From: Candidatus Tenderia electrophaga
Lineage (GTDB): Bacteria; Pseudomonadota; Gammaproteobacteria; Tenderiales; Tenderiaceae
Length of the DNA stretch: 64,000 bases
NCBI GenBank assembly: GCA_001447805.1
Contig: CP013099.1
Location: 2,046,001-2,110,000 of the forward strand
Reading direction: 5' to 3'
Part shown: positions 49,970 through 58,662 of the stretch, piece after piece
Layout: the number at the start of each line of letters is the position of its first letter
Position numbering within the stretch: position 1 is the first letter of the stretch
The notes under the pieces: generated by a model
Told to the model about the DNA's origin: nothing
Database searches by the model: none
Seen by the model: only the letters and a program-made list of their open reading frames with translations
Translations under genes and position numbers: made by a program

Positions 49970-50283
49970 CCCTTTCTCCTAACTACATGAAAAATATGAT
50001 TCTAGTATCGCAAAAATACGCGCGAGACCAGAACAATACCTTTTTATTTTTATATTTTTTCCATAAAAACCGCCAGCGACAGAAGTATGATGATTCTAAT
50101 TCCATTGGCCCGCGTTATGACCATTCTAGCCTTCGTCGCTTTGTCCCTGCCAGCTGCCCCTTTTTCCATTCAATCCGAAAGGCCCCTGTCATTGTCACAG
50201 GGTGTTTAAACGCCGTTAGGCAGCGCTTTTTCAACAGGCTATACTAACCGCCCATTACGCAAATCACCCCGGGAGTCATCTAA
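49970..50283. other. Intergenic region between nikR and sohB
   Basis: The left third is AT-rich and contains an imperfect palindrome GTATCGC-N10-GCGAGAC (50005-50028) that could be a second, autoregulatory NikR site, though its spacing differs from the first by three bases. Near the right end a TATACT (50240-50245) may be the sohB -10. No RNA gene or coding frame is supported. Confidence 0.4.
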
Positions 50284-51303
50284 GTGTCTGCTTTCATAGC
50301 CGAATACGGCCTATTTCTGGCCAAGACCGTCACCATCGTTATCGCGATTATCGCCATCGTCGCCGCTATCATCCTGTTGGCCAGCCGCGGGCGTGAGGGC
50401 GCTCGTGAGCACTTGGAGGTCAAAAAGCTGAATGACAAATACGAACAGATGGCCCATACCATCGAGGCTAGCACGTTGGACAAGTTCCAACTCAAAAAAC
50501 GGCTTAAGCACGAAAAAAAGCAGCTTAAAGACCGTACCAAACGGCTCAAACGCGGCAACGCCGAACCACGCCAACGCGTCTTTGTGCTGAATTTTGACGG
50601 CGATATCCGCGCCACCCAGCTCGCCTCCCTGCGCGAGGAAATCAGCGCCATCCTGAGCGTCGCCACACCCGCAGACGAAGTACTTCTTAAATTGCAAAGC
50701 GGCGGCGGACTGGTGCATGCCTACGGCCTGGCCGCGTCGCAATTGATGCGACTGAAACAGAAAGACATTCCATTGATTGTTTCCGTGGACAAGATCGCCG
50801 CCAGTGGCGGCTATATGATGGCCTGTGTTGCCGACAAGATCATTGCCGCGCCGTTTTCGGTCATCGGCTCCATCGGCGTGATCGCCCAAATCCCCAACTT
50901 CCACCGTTTGCTGAAGAAGCACGATATCGAATTCGAGCAACTGACGGCCGGAGAATTCAAGCGCACGCTCACCATGTTCGGCGAAAACACGGACAAGGCG
51001 CGGCAAAAATTCAAGGAAGAGCTTGAGGACACCCATTCATTATTCAAGGACTTTATCGCTGAACAGCGCAGCTCCGTTGACGTCGACCGCATCGCCACCG
51101 GCGAACATTGGCCGGCCAAACGGGCCCTGGAAATGAGCCTGGTGGACGAGCTCAAAACCAGCGATGACTATCTGCTTGAACAAATCAACGCCAAGGATGT
51201 CTATGCACTTAGCTACTCAATCAAGAAGCCGCTGGGCGTCCGGATGGGTTGGTTCATACAGAGCACACTGGAAAAATTGCTACAAGACAAATCTCTTCCG
51301 TAG
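50284..51303 (+). CDS. sohB: SohB-type inner-membrane serine protease (S49)
   Basis: This 339-residue S49 peptidase has an N-terminal membrane helix (TVTIVIAIIAIVAAIILLA), a charged coiled coil (about residues 40-95) and a ClpP-like domain with the catalytic Ser in KIAASGGYMMACVADKI and the family stretch PFSVIGSIGVIAQIPN. SohB was found as a multicopy suppressor of the degP phenotype in E. coli. The start is GTG. It is the second of three ClpP-fold membrane proteases in the window. Confidence 0.92.
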   Translation: MSAFIAEYGLFLAKTVTIVIAIIAIVAAIILLASRGREGAREHLEVKKLNDKYEQMAHTIEASTLDKFQLKKRLKHEKKQLKDRTKRLKRGNAEPRQRVFVLNFDGDIRATQLASLREEISAILSVATPADEVLLKLQSGGGLVHAYGLAASQLMRLKQKDIPLIVSVDKIAASGGYMMACVADKIIAAPFSVIGSIGVIAQIPNFHRLLKKHDIEFEQLTAGEFKRTLTMFGENTDKARQKFKEELEDTHSLFKDFIAEQRSSVDVDRIATGEHWPAKRALEMSLVDELKTSDDYLLEQINAKDVYALSYSIKKPLGVRMGWFIQSTLEKLLQDKSLP

Positions 51304-51409
51304 CAATACCCCTTCTTAATATAGGAAGGGGATATAGACCAGGCAATTGCAAAACCATGTTAAATATCCTTAATTGCAATTGATAAGCGCCCTGTTTCGT
51401 GCCAAACTA

Positions 51410-51434
51410 ATTCCTGACTATTTTGATAAGTTTT
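51410..51434 (+). promoter_or_regulatory. Type 1 IscR box upstream of iscR
   Basis: The 25 bases beginning ATTCCTGACTATTTT match 19 positions of the type 1 IscR consensus (ATASYYGACTRWWW then YAGTCRRSTAT), with 14 of 15 in the left part. The box ends 19 bases before the iscR ATG, where it would overlap the promoter and repress iscR. Confidence 0.6.
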
Positions 51435-51453
51435 TTCTGGAGGCGTTTTAGCC

Positions 51454-51942
51454 ATGAAACTTTCAACTAAAGGACGATATGCGATCACAGCGATGCTTGA
51501 TCTTGCCCTGAATGCCAATCAGGGGAATCGCGTGACGCTGGCTGATATATCGGAATTTCAAGGAATCTCGTTATCATATCTCGAACAGCTGTTTGCCCGT
51601 TTAAGGCAAACCGAACTGGTCAAAGGCACCCGTGGCCCGGGCGGCGGTTATCGCCTGGCGCGATCGCCTGACGAAATCACCATTGCCGAAATTATCGCCG
51701 CCGTCGATGAAAAGACGGGCAAAGAAAAGATGATGAAGATTGATGAACGGCATCAAAAAACCCAGGAATTGTGGGAACAACTGAGCAACTGCATCACCGA
51801 TTATTTAGCCAATATCACCCTCAATGACCTGGTTGCTGGCCATAGACCCAAGGTGACCAGCGGCTCAGATAACAATGATCTCGACGCTTACGGTGTGTGG
51901 GGAAAGCGAGAGAACAACGACAAACAGACTTCAATGGCTTAA
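51454..51942 (+). CDS. iscR: IscR-like Rrf2 regulator lacking the cluster-ligand cysteines
   Basis: This 162-residue protein matches IscR closely in the winged helix (MKLSTKGRYAITAMLDLAL, GISLSYLEQLFARLR, GTRGPGGGYRLAR) and dimerisation helix (LWEQLSNCITDYLANITLNDLV). The loop that holds Cys92, Cys98 and Cys104 in E. coli reads EKTGKEKMMKIDERHQKTQ and has no Cys. The only Cys in the protein is in SNCI, elsewhere. It therefore should not bind a [2Fe-2S] cluster in the known way. A type 1 box precedes it and iscU follows 25 bases later. Confidence 0.9.
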   Translation: MKLSTKGRYAITAMLDLALNANQGNRVTLADISEFQGISLSYLEQLFARLRQTELVKGTRGPGGGYRLARSPDEITIAEIIAAVDEKTGKEKMMKIDERHQKTQELWEQLSNCITDYLANITLNDLVAGHRPKVTSGSDNNDLDAYGVWGKRENNDKQTSMA

Positions 51943-51967
51943 CCGCCGGAATCAGGAGGTATACACG

Positions 51968-52345
51968 ATGGCTTACAGTGAAAAGGTAATTGATCACTAC
52001 GAAAACCCCAGAAACGTAGGGGCTTTCGACAAGAGCGACCAACACGTCGGCACCGGCATGGTGGGTGCGCCGGCCTGCGGAGACGTGATGAAACTGCAGA
52101 TCAAAGTCAACGCCGAGGGAGTCATCGAGGATGCGCGCTTTAAAACCTACGGCTGCGGTTCCGCCATTGCATCCAGCTCATTGCTGACCGAGTGGGTCAA
52201 AGGCAAGACCTTGGACCAGGCGGCTCAGATCAAGAACAGCGAAATCGCCGAAGAACTCGCTCTGCCACCGGTGAAAATCCACTGTTCCGTATTGGCGGAA
52301 GACGCCATCAAGGCCGCCATAACGGACTATCAGGGGAAACACTGA
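51968..52345 (+). CDS. iscU: Fe-S cluster assembly scaffold IscU
   Basis: This 125-residue scaffold protein has all three ligand cysteines: Cys37 in GAPACGD, Cys63 in YGCGSA and Cys106 in KIHCSVLAEDA, plus the LPPVK motif for HscA. Assembly needs a cysteine desulfurase, yet iscS, normally between iscR and iscU, is absent, and no iscA, hscBA or fdx follows. AGGAGGT precedes the ATG; a longer frame would start inside iscR. A hairpin follows. Confidence 0.96.
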   Translation: MAYSEKVIDHYENPRNVGAFDKSDQHVGTGMVGAPACGDVMKLQIKVNAEGVIEDARFKTYGCGSAIASSSLLTEWVKGKTLDQAAQIKNSEIAEELALPPVKIHCSVLAEDAIKAAITDYQGKH

Positions 52346-52379
52346 GGCGATACCTCAGCAATACTTTGGAACAGCCAAC

Positions 52380-52401
52380 AGCCCGGCAACTGCCGGGCTT
52401 T
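52380..52401 (+). terminator. Hairpin terminator after iscU
   Basis: An 8-bp GC-rich stem AGCCCGGC/GCCGGGCT with a four-base loop is followed by TTTATGT. The T run is short but the stem is strong. It indicates that iscR-iscU form a closed two-gene unit. Confidence 0.6.
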
Positions 52402-52429
52402 ATGTATAAAGCGACAATGATCTCCGATT

Positions 52430-53227
52430 ATGTCAGAGACCGTCATCTTCCATTGCAGCGGTGACGACGGTGTAATCGAGATCACCCAGGAGCGAGATCA
52501 GCGTTCGCTCTATCTGGGGAGTGGCGCCAAACAAAGCAGCATGGATCTGAGCCAACCTCACAGGCTCACGCTCTCCTACACACGGGCCATGATGGGCTGT
52601 CTTTTGTTTCATCCCGCGCCACGACAGGTCCTGCTGATCGGGCTTGGCGGCGGTTCATTAGCCAGGTTTTTTCTGCACCACTTTCGCGACTGCAGCATTG
52701 ATGCAGTCGAACTGAGAGCCGACGTGGTTAAACTCGCCCATGCCTACTTCGCCCTACCCGCACAATCGAATCTGGAAATATTCACCACTGAGGCCTCACG
52801 GTTTCTAAACCAAGGCCTGGGGAGATTCGAGCATTACGATCTAATCCTAGTGGATGCCTTCAATCATGACGGCGTAGCACACTCGGTTAAAACCTTCGAG
52901 TTCATCCAGTCCTGCCGCGAGCGGCTCTCGCCCCGAGGTATCTTTACCATCAATCTTTGGGATCATCCGGCGGAAGAGATTCGACACACCGGTGCGCTTA
53001 TTCAACAACTGTTCGAGAATAACACTTTGCTGTTGCCCGTCATTGATAAGGGCAATCTGATCATCCACGCCGCCAGAGACAAACGCACCCTGCAATTATC
53101 CGCTTCGTGCAAGCTGACAGCTCGCCGTCTGGAAACCGAGTTGGAAATAGATTTGAGCGGCCTGCTGCGTCAGCTCAAGCGCGCCAACCGCTGGCGCAGC
53201 CTAGGAAGATTCATGGGACGGGCCTGA
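52430..53227 (+). CDS. Spermidine synthase-like methyltransferase-fold protein
   Basis: This 265-residue protein has the polyamine-synthase fold: a nucleotide motif LLIGLGGGSLARFFLHHF (about residues 68-85), the acidic VELRADVVKLAHAYF (about 95-109) and DLILVDAFNHDG (about 139-150). The N-terminal beta domain of true SpeE is short and the substrate-binding gatekeeper region is not evident, so the enzymatic activity is uncertain. Its 3' end overlaps the convergent cytochrome gene by 17 bases. Confidence 0.75.
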   Translation: MSETVIFHCSGDDGVIEITQERDQRSLYLGSGAKQSSMDLSQPHRLTLSYTRAMMGCLLFHPAPRQVLLIGLGGGSLARFFLHHFRDCSIDAVELRADVVKLAHAYFALPAQSNLEIFTTEASRFLNQGLGRFEHYDLILVDAFNHDGVAHSVKTFEFIQSCRERLSPRGIFTINLWDHPAEEIRHTGALIQQLFENNTLLLPVIDKGNLIIHAARDKRTLQLSASCKLTARRLETELEIDLSGLLRQLKRANRWRSLGRFMGRA

Positions 53228-53780
53228 AGGCCTCGGAAGAATTCTCATGCGGTACGCTGTGGCAACGTTCACAGGTCCACAGACTGAAGGACACCTTGTC
53301 ATGACAGCGGCCACAGTACTCACCTTTGAGTATTTTTTCCATATTCACCGGGTTGGCCTCGTATTGGGGAATGAAGATATCGAAATGACAATTGCTACAG
53401 GTAAGCCATTCGGTATGGGCAAGGTGGGGAAAGCGGACATGGGGCATGTTGGCGGTCTGTTTCATAATGATATCCATATCCATCTCCAGCATCATCTCAC
53501 CACCGAATTCGTCACCACTTAAACTGCGGCGGGGATTGATTTTGCCGCTGCGCAGGGCCTGGACCCAGTCGACCATACCGCGGCGATCCATGGGAAAATC
53601 CACCATGGCCTCAACCGGCTCCTGGAGGATCTGAATCGCTTCGTTTTCCGGGTCATGGATGCCATCTTCAGCCAAGCGGGGAGTCGAATAGGTTTCCGCC
53701 ACAGCCACCCAGCTGATCGCCGAGAACAGCAAAAAGGTGATTGAACTGCGCCACATAAGGTTTCGCCCCGTGTTATTCAT
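53211..53780 (-). CDS. Triheme c7-type cytochrome
   Basis: This 189-residue exported protein has a membrane/signal segment (SSITFLLFSAISWVAVAE) and three heme-attachment motifs in its C-terminal 65 residues: CSNCH (128-132), CGRCH (156-160) and CERCH (170-174). Additional His residues (VRFPHLAH, VPHEN) are likely distal ligands. Order and spacing fit the c(7)-type triheme domain. The start MNNTGRN is chosen for AGGAG at good spacing; the frame extends further upstream without family support. It probably carries electrons in the periplasm; no partner oxidoreductase is adjacent. Confidence 0.86.
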   Translation of the reverse strand: MNNTGRNLMWRSSITFLLFSAISWVAVAETYSTPRLAEDGIHDPENEAIQILQEPVEAMVDFPMDRRGMVDWVQALRSGKINPRRSLSGDEFGGEMMLEMDMDIIMKQTANMPHVRFPHLAHTEWLTCSNCHFDIFIPQYEANPVNMEKILKGEYCGRCHDKVSFSLWTCERCHSVPHENSSEAFRPVP

Positions 53781-53962
53781 CAACTCCTGACGATACGAAG
53801 TTTCGTTAATGACTACAAGTGCTTTCGCCCATGTCTGGATATCGGTTTGAGCACTGTGCGGCACTATTTCCAGCGCCCGCGAACCCGTCTCGGTAATTTG
53901 GGTCAAATGCCTGAATCCCATATAATCGGCTGCATGGGCAGTCAACATTCAGGATATTGAGA

Positions 53963-54526
53963 ATGACACTTAGCAGAAAGATCGTCTCCCTCGCAATTAT
54001 CGCCGCCACGGCCGTGTTCGGCAGTTCCGCCATGGCCGCACCTTTGACACAGCAACAGTTGAACGAGCTCACACGCCACGCTCAACAGGGCGATACCCAG
54101 GCCCAATCGGATCTCGCCAATCGCTATCAGGCCGGCGACGGTGTCGAACAGAACACGGCCCAGGCCGCCTTTTGGTATACCAAGCTGGCCGAAAAAGGCG
54201 TCGCCGAGGCCCAACTCACTTTGGGATTGATGTACATTCGCGGCGACGGCATTGACCGTGACGACGAGCAGGCCCTGCATTGGCTGAACCTGGCGGCGGA
54301 ACAACGTCTGGCGCTGGCCCAGTATCTATTAGGCATCGCCTATGCCGAAGGGCACGGCGTGCCCCGAGATCGGGTCAAGGCCTACATGTGGTATGAAATT
54401 GCCGCCGCCATGGACCACCAGAACGCCGTCGACGCCCGCGCGGCGCTGGCCCCACAACTGAATCAACAGGAAATAATCAACGCGGAAAAAATGGCCACCG
54501 AGTGGTGGATGAAATTCCACCACTAG
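53963..54526 (+). CDS. Small Sel1-repeat periplasmic protein
   Basis: This protein of about 187 residues has a signal peptide (MTLSRKIVSLAIIAATAVFGSSAMA) and three to four Sel1-like repeats, for example AQSDLANRYQAGDGVEQNTA, AQLTLGLMYIRGDGID and AQYLLGIAYAEGHGVPRD. AGGA lies eight bases before the ATG. Sel1 repeats mediate protein contacts; the partner is unknown. It faces the larger Sel1 protein at 54555 across a gap of 28 bases. Confidence 0.86.
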   Translation: MTLSRKIVSLAIIAATAVFGSSAMAAPLTQQQLNELTRHAQQGDTQAQSDLANRYQAGDGVEQNTAQAAFWYTKLAEKGVAEAQLTLGLMYIRGDGIDRDDEQALHWLNLAAEQRLALAQYLLGIAYAEGHGVPRDRVKAYMWYEIAAAMDHQNAVDARAALAPQLNQQEIINAEKMATEWWMKFHH

Positions 54527-54554
54527 GGTCTAGAGAATCAGGGAAGACTCGGTC

Positions 54555-55817
54555 TTAGACAGACTGAGAGGCGGCCAGCAGCTCGATCTCATGCTTGGCC
54601 TTGGCATGGCCTGATTCACCTGCCAGGCGGAACCATTCCAACGCCTTCTGAATGTTTTGCGCCACGCCCCAACCGTTTTGGTAAAGCGTGCCCACATAAT
54701 ACTGGGCCTCGGCATCCCCCTGGCGCGCGGCGGCCAGGAACCACTCCGCAGCCTTGTTCAAATCCCGGGCCACACCTTCGCCCTGCATGTACATCAGCCC
54801 CAGATTGAACTGGGCGCTCAATTCACCTTGTACGCCGGCCAGCTGATACCAACGCACGGCATGAGCATAATCCTGCTCAATACCTATGCCCTTGTGGTAC
54901 ATAAACCCCAGACTGGCTTGCGCCGTCGCATATCCCTGGCGTGCTGAGTTGCGGTACCACATTAAGGCGCGATTCACATCCTGTTCCACACCGAGACCGG
55001 TGCGGTACATATAGGCGATATTGTTCTGGGCACCGGCGTGACCCTGCATGGCGGCCTTGAAAAACCACTCGAAGGCGACCGAAGCATCACGTGCGACGCC
55101 CTCGCCGTCCAGATACATGTGCCCGATACTGGCCTGGGCTTCGGGATGCGCCAGTTCGGCGGCCTTTTGCAGCCATGCCATGGCACGTTTGAGATCCCGT
55201 TCGACGGCAATGCCCTTCTTATACATAAACCCCAAGCTGTACTGGGCAAAGGCATATCCTTGATTCGCCGCTCGGCGATACCAGTGCAGCGCTTCGCGGT
55301 AATCCACCGCGACGCCTTCACCGTAATAGTACATATCGGCAAGCGCGTATTGTGCCGCCGCAAATTCATTCTCCGCGGCCTTGGACAACCATTTCAGCGC
55401 CAGCCAAGTGTCCTGAGGCACCCCTTCGCCCTTGCTGTACATATAGCCCAGACTGAACTGGGAATAGGCATCGCCCTGCGCCGCGGCCTTGCGATACCAT
55501 TTGGCCGCCGCGTCGTAGTCTTGAGTGACCTCGTCACCGTAATAGTAAGCATCCCCCAGTCGGCTTTGCTCACCTGCTGTGGCGGTTGCAAATGCCCCGT
55601 TTTTGCAGCGATAAGAGAACGCGTTCACGCGCTCCGCTTGTTGCTGCCAATGGAAACAGTTCAAATCAACGCCTGCGGAATCGAGCTGCGCGGTTTGTTG
55701 GGAGGTGATGGCGAAGGCTTGGGAACCGATGATCATCATGCCGGGGAGCACGGCGAGAGCTAACTTTTGGGCAAATTTGGTATTCACTGCGGGCCTCATA
55801 ACTTTTTTGCAAATCAA
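54555..55817 (-). CDS. Large Sel1-repeat periplasmic protein
   Basis: This 420-residue protein has a signal peptide (KLALAVLPGMMIIGSQAFA) and then about nine consecutive Sel1-like repeats of about 36 residues, each with a core of the form A-Q-x-x-L-G-x-M-Y-x-x-G-x-G-V. One repeat pair near residues 75-95 is less regular. An alternative start six codons in (MRPAVNTKF) also leaves a full signal peptide. It is a scaffold-type protein with no catalytic motif seen. Confidence 0.88.
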   Translation of the reverse strand: MICKKVMRPAVNTKFAQKLALAVLPGMMIIGSQAFAITSQQTAQLDSAGVDLNCFHWQQQAERVNAFSYRCKNGAFATATAGEQSRLGDAYYYGDEVTQDYDAAAKWYRKAAAQGDAYSQFSLGYMYSKGEGVPQDTWLALKWLSKAAENEFAAAQYALADMYYYGEGVAVDYREALHWYRRAANQGYAFAQYSLGFMYKKGIAVERDLKRAMAWLQKAAELAHPEAQASIGHMYLDGEGVARDASVAFEWFFKAAMQGHAGAQNNIAYMYRTGLGVEQDVNRALMWYRNSARQGYATAQASLGFMYHKGIGIEQDYAHAVRWYQLAGVQGELSAQFNLGLMYMQGEGVARDLNKAAEWFLAAARQGDAEAQYYVGTLYQNGWGVAQNIQKALEWFRLAGESGHAKAKHEIELLAASQSV

Positions 55818-56049
55818 TCACTTCGCTCGGATTCCGAGATCGCCCCGAAATGGCGCGAGCCGCTGTTGACCTAGGCTCAAGATTAATATCGGTATTCGGC
55901 CCCAGGTCCTTTAACGAAAATGCCGCCCAAAAAGCCGGTTTCAGGCCTCAAGAAAACCACCGCCTTGCCGTCCATACGGGGGAGTGATTTTTGCCCAATC
56001 AAGCCGTACCCTGCCGAACCATTTGCAGTCACCAAGGAGCCGTTGCAAA

Positions 56050-57603
56050 ATGTCCACCCATACCCCGCCCCGGAGACCGACCCTACTGATCATCCTGGAT
56101 GGCTTTGGAATCAACCCCAGCAAGATCAACAACGGCATCGCCGCCGCCTCCACACCGCGACTGGACGACTATTTCGCACGCTATCCTCTGACCACGCTGT
56201 GCGCCGCAGGCCGGGCAGTGGGATTGCCCGACGGACAAATGGGCAACTCAGAAGTAGGACACCTGACCATGGGCGCCGGCGCGGTGCTGCGTCAGGACTT
56301 GGTGCGCATCAACGATGCCATTGAAGATGAAAGCTTTTACCAAAATCCGGTGCTCTGCGCGGCCGTGGAAAAGGCCAAGGCCCGCAACACACCGCTGCAT
56401 ATCGTCGGCCTGATTTCGGACGGTGGTGTCCACAGCCACATGCGTCATTTTTTCGCCCTGTTGGAGCTGTGCCGACGCCATGGCGTCACGCCCCTGTTGC
56501 ACGCCATCACCGATGGCCGGGACACCGCGCCCCAGTCCGCGATTGAGTATGTCAATAAGTTGGAAGCCGCCCTGGCACGTGCCAACGGCGCAGTGGCCAC
56601 GGTCAGCGGGCGCTATTACGCCATGGATCGCGACAAACGCTGGGAACGCACCGAGCGTGCCTGGCAGGCAGTCGCAAACGCCTGTGGTAGACGCGTACGT
56701 TCCCTACGTCAGGCTGTCGACGCGGCCTACGCCGCCGGCGAAACCGATGAATTCATCACCCCCACGGTATTGCCCGACGCCTGCCCCCTAAACGCCGACG
56801 ACGCGATGGTCTTCTTCAACTTCCGCAAGGATCGCACCCGCCAATTGACCGCCGCCCTGGCGAGGCCCGATTTTGACGGCTTCGACCGCGGCCGATTCAG
56901 CCCCCTGCACGTCACCTGTATGACGAATTACGACAATCACTTCGATCTGCCCTATGCCTTTGCCCAGGAACAGCCCGAGGCGACACTGGCAGAGACCGTT
57001 TACCATGCCGGCCTGGCCCAGTTTCACTGCGCCGAAACGGAAAAATACGCCCACGTTACGTATTTTTTCAACGGCGGCCGGGGCGACGCCTTTCCCCATG
57101 AGGAGCGCCTGATCGTCCCCTCCCCCAGGGTGGCGACCTATGACGAACAACCGGAAATGAGCGCCGCCGCCGTGGCCGACAGCGTGATCGAAAAGCTCCG
57201 CGCTCAGCGTCATGCCTTTATCGTGGTCAACTTCGCCAACGGCGACATGGTGGGCCATACGGCCAAGCGCGAGGCCGTCATCAAGGCGGTGGAAAGCCTG
57301 GACCGGGAAGTCGGTCGGGTACTGGACATGGCGGTGAAGGAAAACTATTCGGTGATCTTGACCGCCGATCACGGCAATTGCGAACAACTGGTGGACCCCG
57401 ACACCGGCGCCCCCCACACCCAGCACACCGTCAATCCGGTGCCCTGCCTGATTATCGATCAGATTCGCTGGAAATTGGCGCCCGGAGGCGGCCTAAAAGA
57501 CATCGCGCCCACCGTGTTGCAACTGATGGGACTGAAACAGCCCGGCGCCATGAGCGGCCATTCGCTGCTGCTCAAGCCGGTCGATTCGTCCGCCGCGGCC
57601 TAG
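56050..57603 (+). CDS. gpmI: 2,3-bisphosphoglycerate-independent phosphoglycerate mutase
   Basis: This 517-residue alkaline-phosphatase-superfamily enzyme interconverts 3- and 2-phosphoglycerate with two Mn2+. The motifs are N-terminal LLIILDGFGI (metal Asp), GNSEVGH with the phosphorylated Ser (about residues 64-70), ITDGRDTAPQS (about 151-161), GRYYAMDRDKRWERTERAW and the C-terminal metal sites NFANGDMVGHT and LTADHGNCEQ. The start MSTHTPP is preceded by AAGGAG; a longer frame is possible but lacks family support. Confidence 0.95.
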   Translation: MSTHTPPRRPTLLIILDGFGINPSKINNGIAAASTPRLDDYFARYPLTTLCAAGRAVGLPDGQMGNSEVGHLTMGAGAVLRQDLVRINDAIEDESFYQNPVLCAAVEKAKARNTPLHIVGLISDGGVHSHMRHFFALLELCRRHGVTPLLHAITDGRDTAPQSAIEYVNKLEAALARANGAVATVSGRYYAMDRDKRWERTERAWQAVANACGRRVRSLRQAVDAAYAAGETDEFITPTVLPDACPLNADDAMVFFNFRKDRTRQLTAALARPDFDGFDRGRFSPLHVTCMTNYDNHFDLPYAFAQEQPEATLAETVYHAGLAQFHCAETEKYAHVTYFFNGGRGDAFPHEERLIVPSPRVATYDEQPEMSAAAVADSVIEKLRAQRHAFIVVNFANGDMVGHTAKREAVIKAVESLDREVGRVLDMAVKENYSVILTADHGNCEQLVDPDTGAPHTQHTVNPVPCLIIDQIRWKLAPGGGLKDIAPTVLQLMGLKQPGAMSGHSLLLKPVDSSAAA

Positions 57604-57621
57604 CCCACCGGGGCCGGGACC

Positions 57622-58647
57622 CTAACGGATGGTCCCCGCCTCCATGCCCGTAATGCGGGCAAAGGTCTCCGCCATCACCACCCCCAACCGGTTGGCGAAC
57701 TGCTCGAAGGGATCGGGTCTGACGGTGTAGTCAACAATCTTTTTCTGCCCCACGATCTCGCGCGCCACATAACTGGCACTGCCCAGATCATCGACCAGCC
57801 CCAGCTCTACACTCTGCTCACCGGTCCAGACCAGTCCCGAAAACAAGGCCTCCTCATGCTTCAGTCGCTCACCGCGACCCGCCTTGACCACATCGATAAA
57901 CTGCTGATGAATCGTGTCGAGCATGGATTTGATGTGTGCCACTTCCTCTTGCCTCAACGGCGAAAAGGGATCAAGAAAGCCCTTATTTTCGCCGGCGGTC
58001 AGCATGCGCCGCTCCACACCCAGTTTGTCCAGGGTTTCGACAAAGCCGAAACCGCTCATCGTGACACCGATGGACCCGACGATACTGGCCTTATCGGCAT
58101 AGATCTCGTCCGCCGCGGCGGCGATGTAATAACCGCCTGAGGCGCACATGTCGGAGATGACCGCGTATACCGGCTTGTCGGGGTACAGGCCGCGCAGGCG
58201 CTGGATTTCATCATACACATACCCGGACTGTACCGGGCTGCCGCCCGGGCTGTTGATGCGCAGGATAATGGCCTTGGCATGGCTGGACTCGAAGGCGTCG
58301 CGCAGACTGGTCACGATATTGTCGGCGCTGGCCTCGGCATCGGCGGCGATGACCCCGCGTATTTCGATCAGCGCCGTATGCGCTTTGGTCACCGACAGCG
58401 CCCCGTCGCGCCCCGGCAGCATGGCCACCAGAAACACGACCAGGTAGGCGACGAACAAGAGCTTGAAGAAAATCCCCCAGCGCCGCGCCCGGCGTTGCTC
58501 CTTGAGTGCGCCCATGGCCAGATTGGTGATGAGCTCGCGCTCCCAGGCCTCATTGTCGCCGTTCTTTTTTGCGTCTTTCTCATCCACAATGGGGTTGCCG
58601 GTCCAAGGGTCCTGCTCACCCGATCGATTATTGCCATCTTGCATCAC
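57622..58647 (-). CDS. sppA: Signal peptide peptidase SppA (36K type)
   Basis: This 341-residue S49 protease has a membrane helix (FFKLLFVAYLVVFLVAML, about residues 62-79) and a ClpP-like domain with ILRINSPGGSPVQSGYVYDEI, the catalytic Ser in MCASGGYYIAAAADEI and SIVGSIGVTMSGFGF. It degrades cleaved signal peptides in the inner membrane. It lies 15 bases downstream of gph in the rluC-gph-sppA order. It converges on gpmI across an 18-base gap, and a GC hairpin (GGGACC/GGTCCC) overlaps the sppA stop. Confidence 0.94.
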   Translation of the reverse strand: MMQDGNNRSGEQDPWTGNPIVDEKDAKKNGDNEAWERELITNLAMGALKEQRRARRWGIFFKLLFVAYLVVFLVAMLPGRDGALSVTKAHTALIEIRGVIAADAEASADNIVTSLRDAFESSHAKAIILRINSPGGSPVQSGYVYDEIQRLRGLYPDKPVYAVISDMCASGGYYIAAAADEIYADKASIVGSIGVTMSGFGFVETLDKLGVERRMLTAGENKGFLDPFSPLRQEEVAHIKSMLDTIHQQFIDVVKAGRGERLKHEEALFSGLVWTGEQSVELGLVDDLGSASYVAREIVGQKKIVDYTVRPDPFEQFANRLGVVMAETFARITGMEAGTIR

Positions 58648-58662
58648 TCGGTCCTTTCTAAG

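Noticed and set aside
50005..50028. Second palindrome GTATCGC-N10-GCGAGAC upstream of nikR as a NikR site
   Set aside because: The half sites resemble the first operator but total length is 24 rather than 27 bases, so binding by the same dimer geometry is doubtful. Mentioned only as a possibility.
57611..57640. Rho-independent terminator between gpmI and sppA
   Set aside because: The GGGACC/GGTCCC hairpin overlaps the sppA stop and has no T run on either strand.
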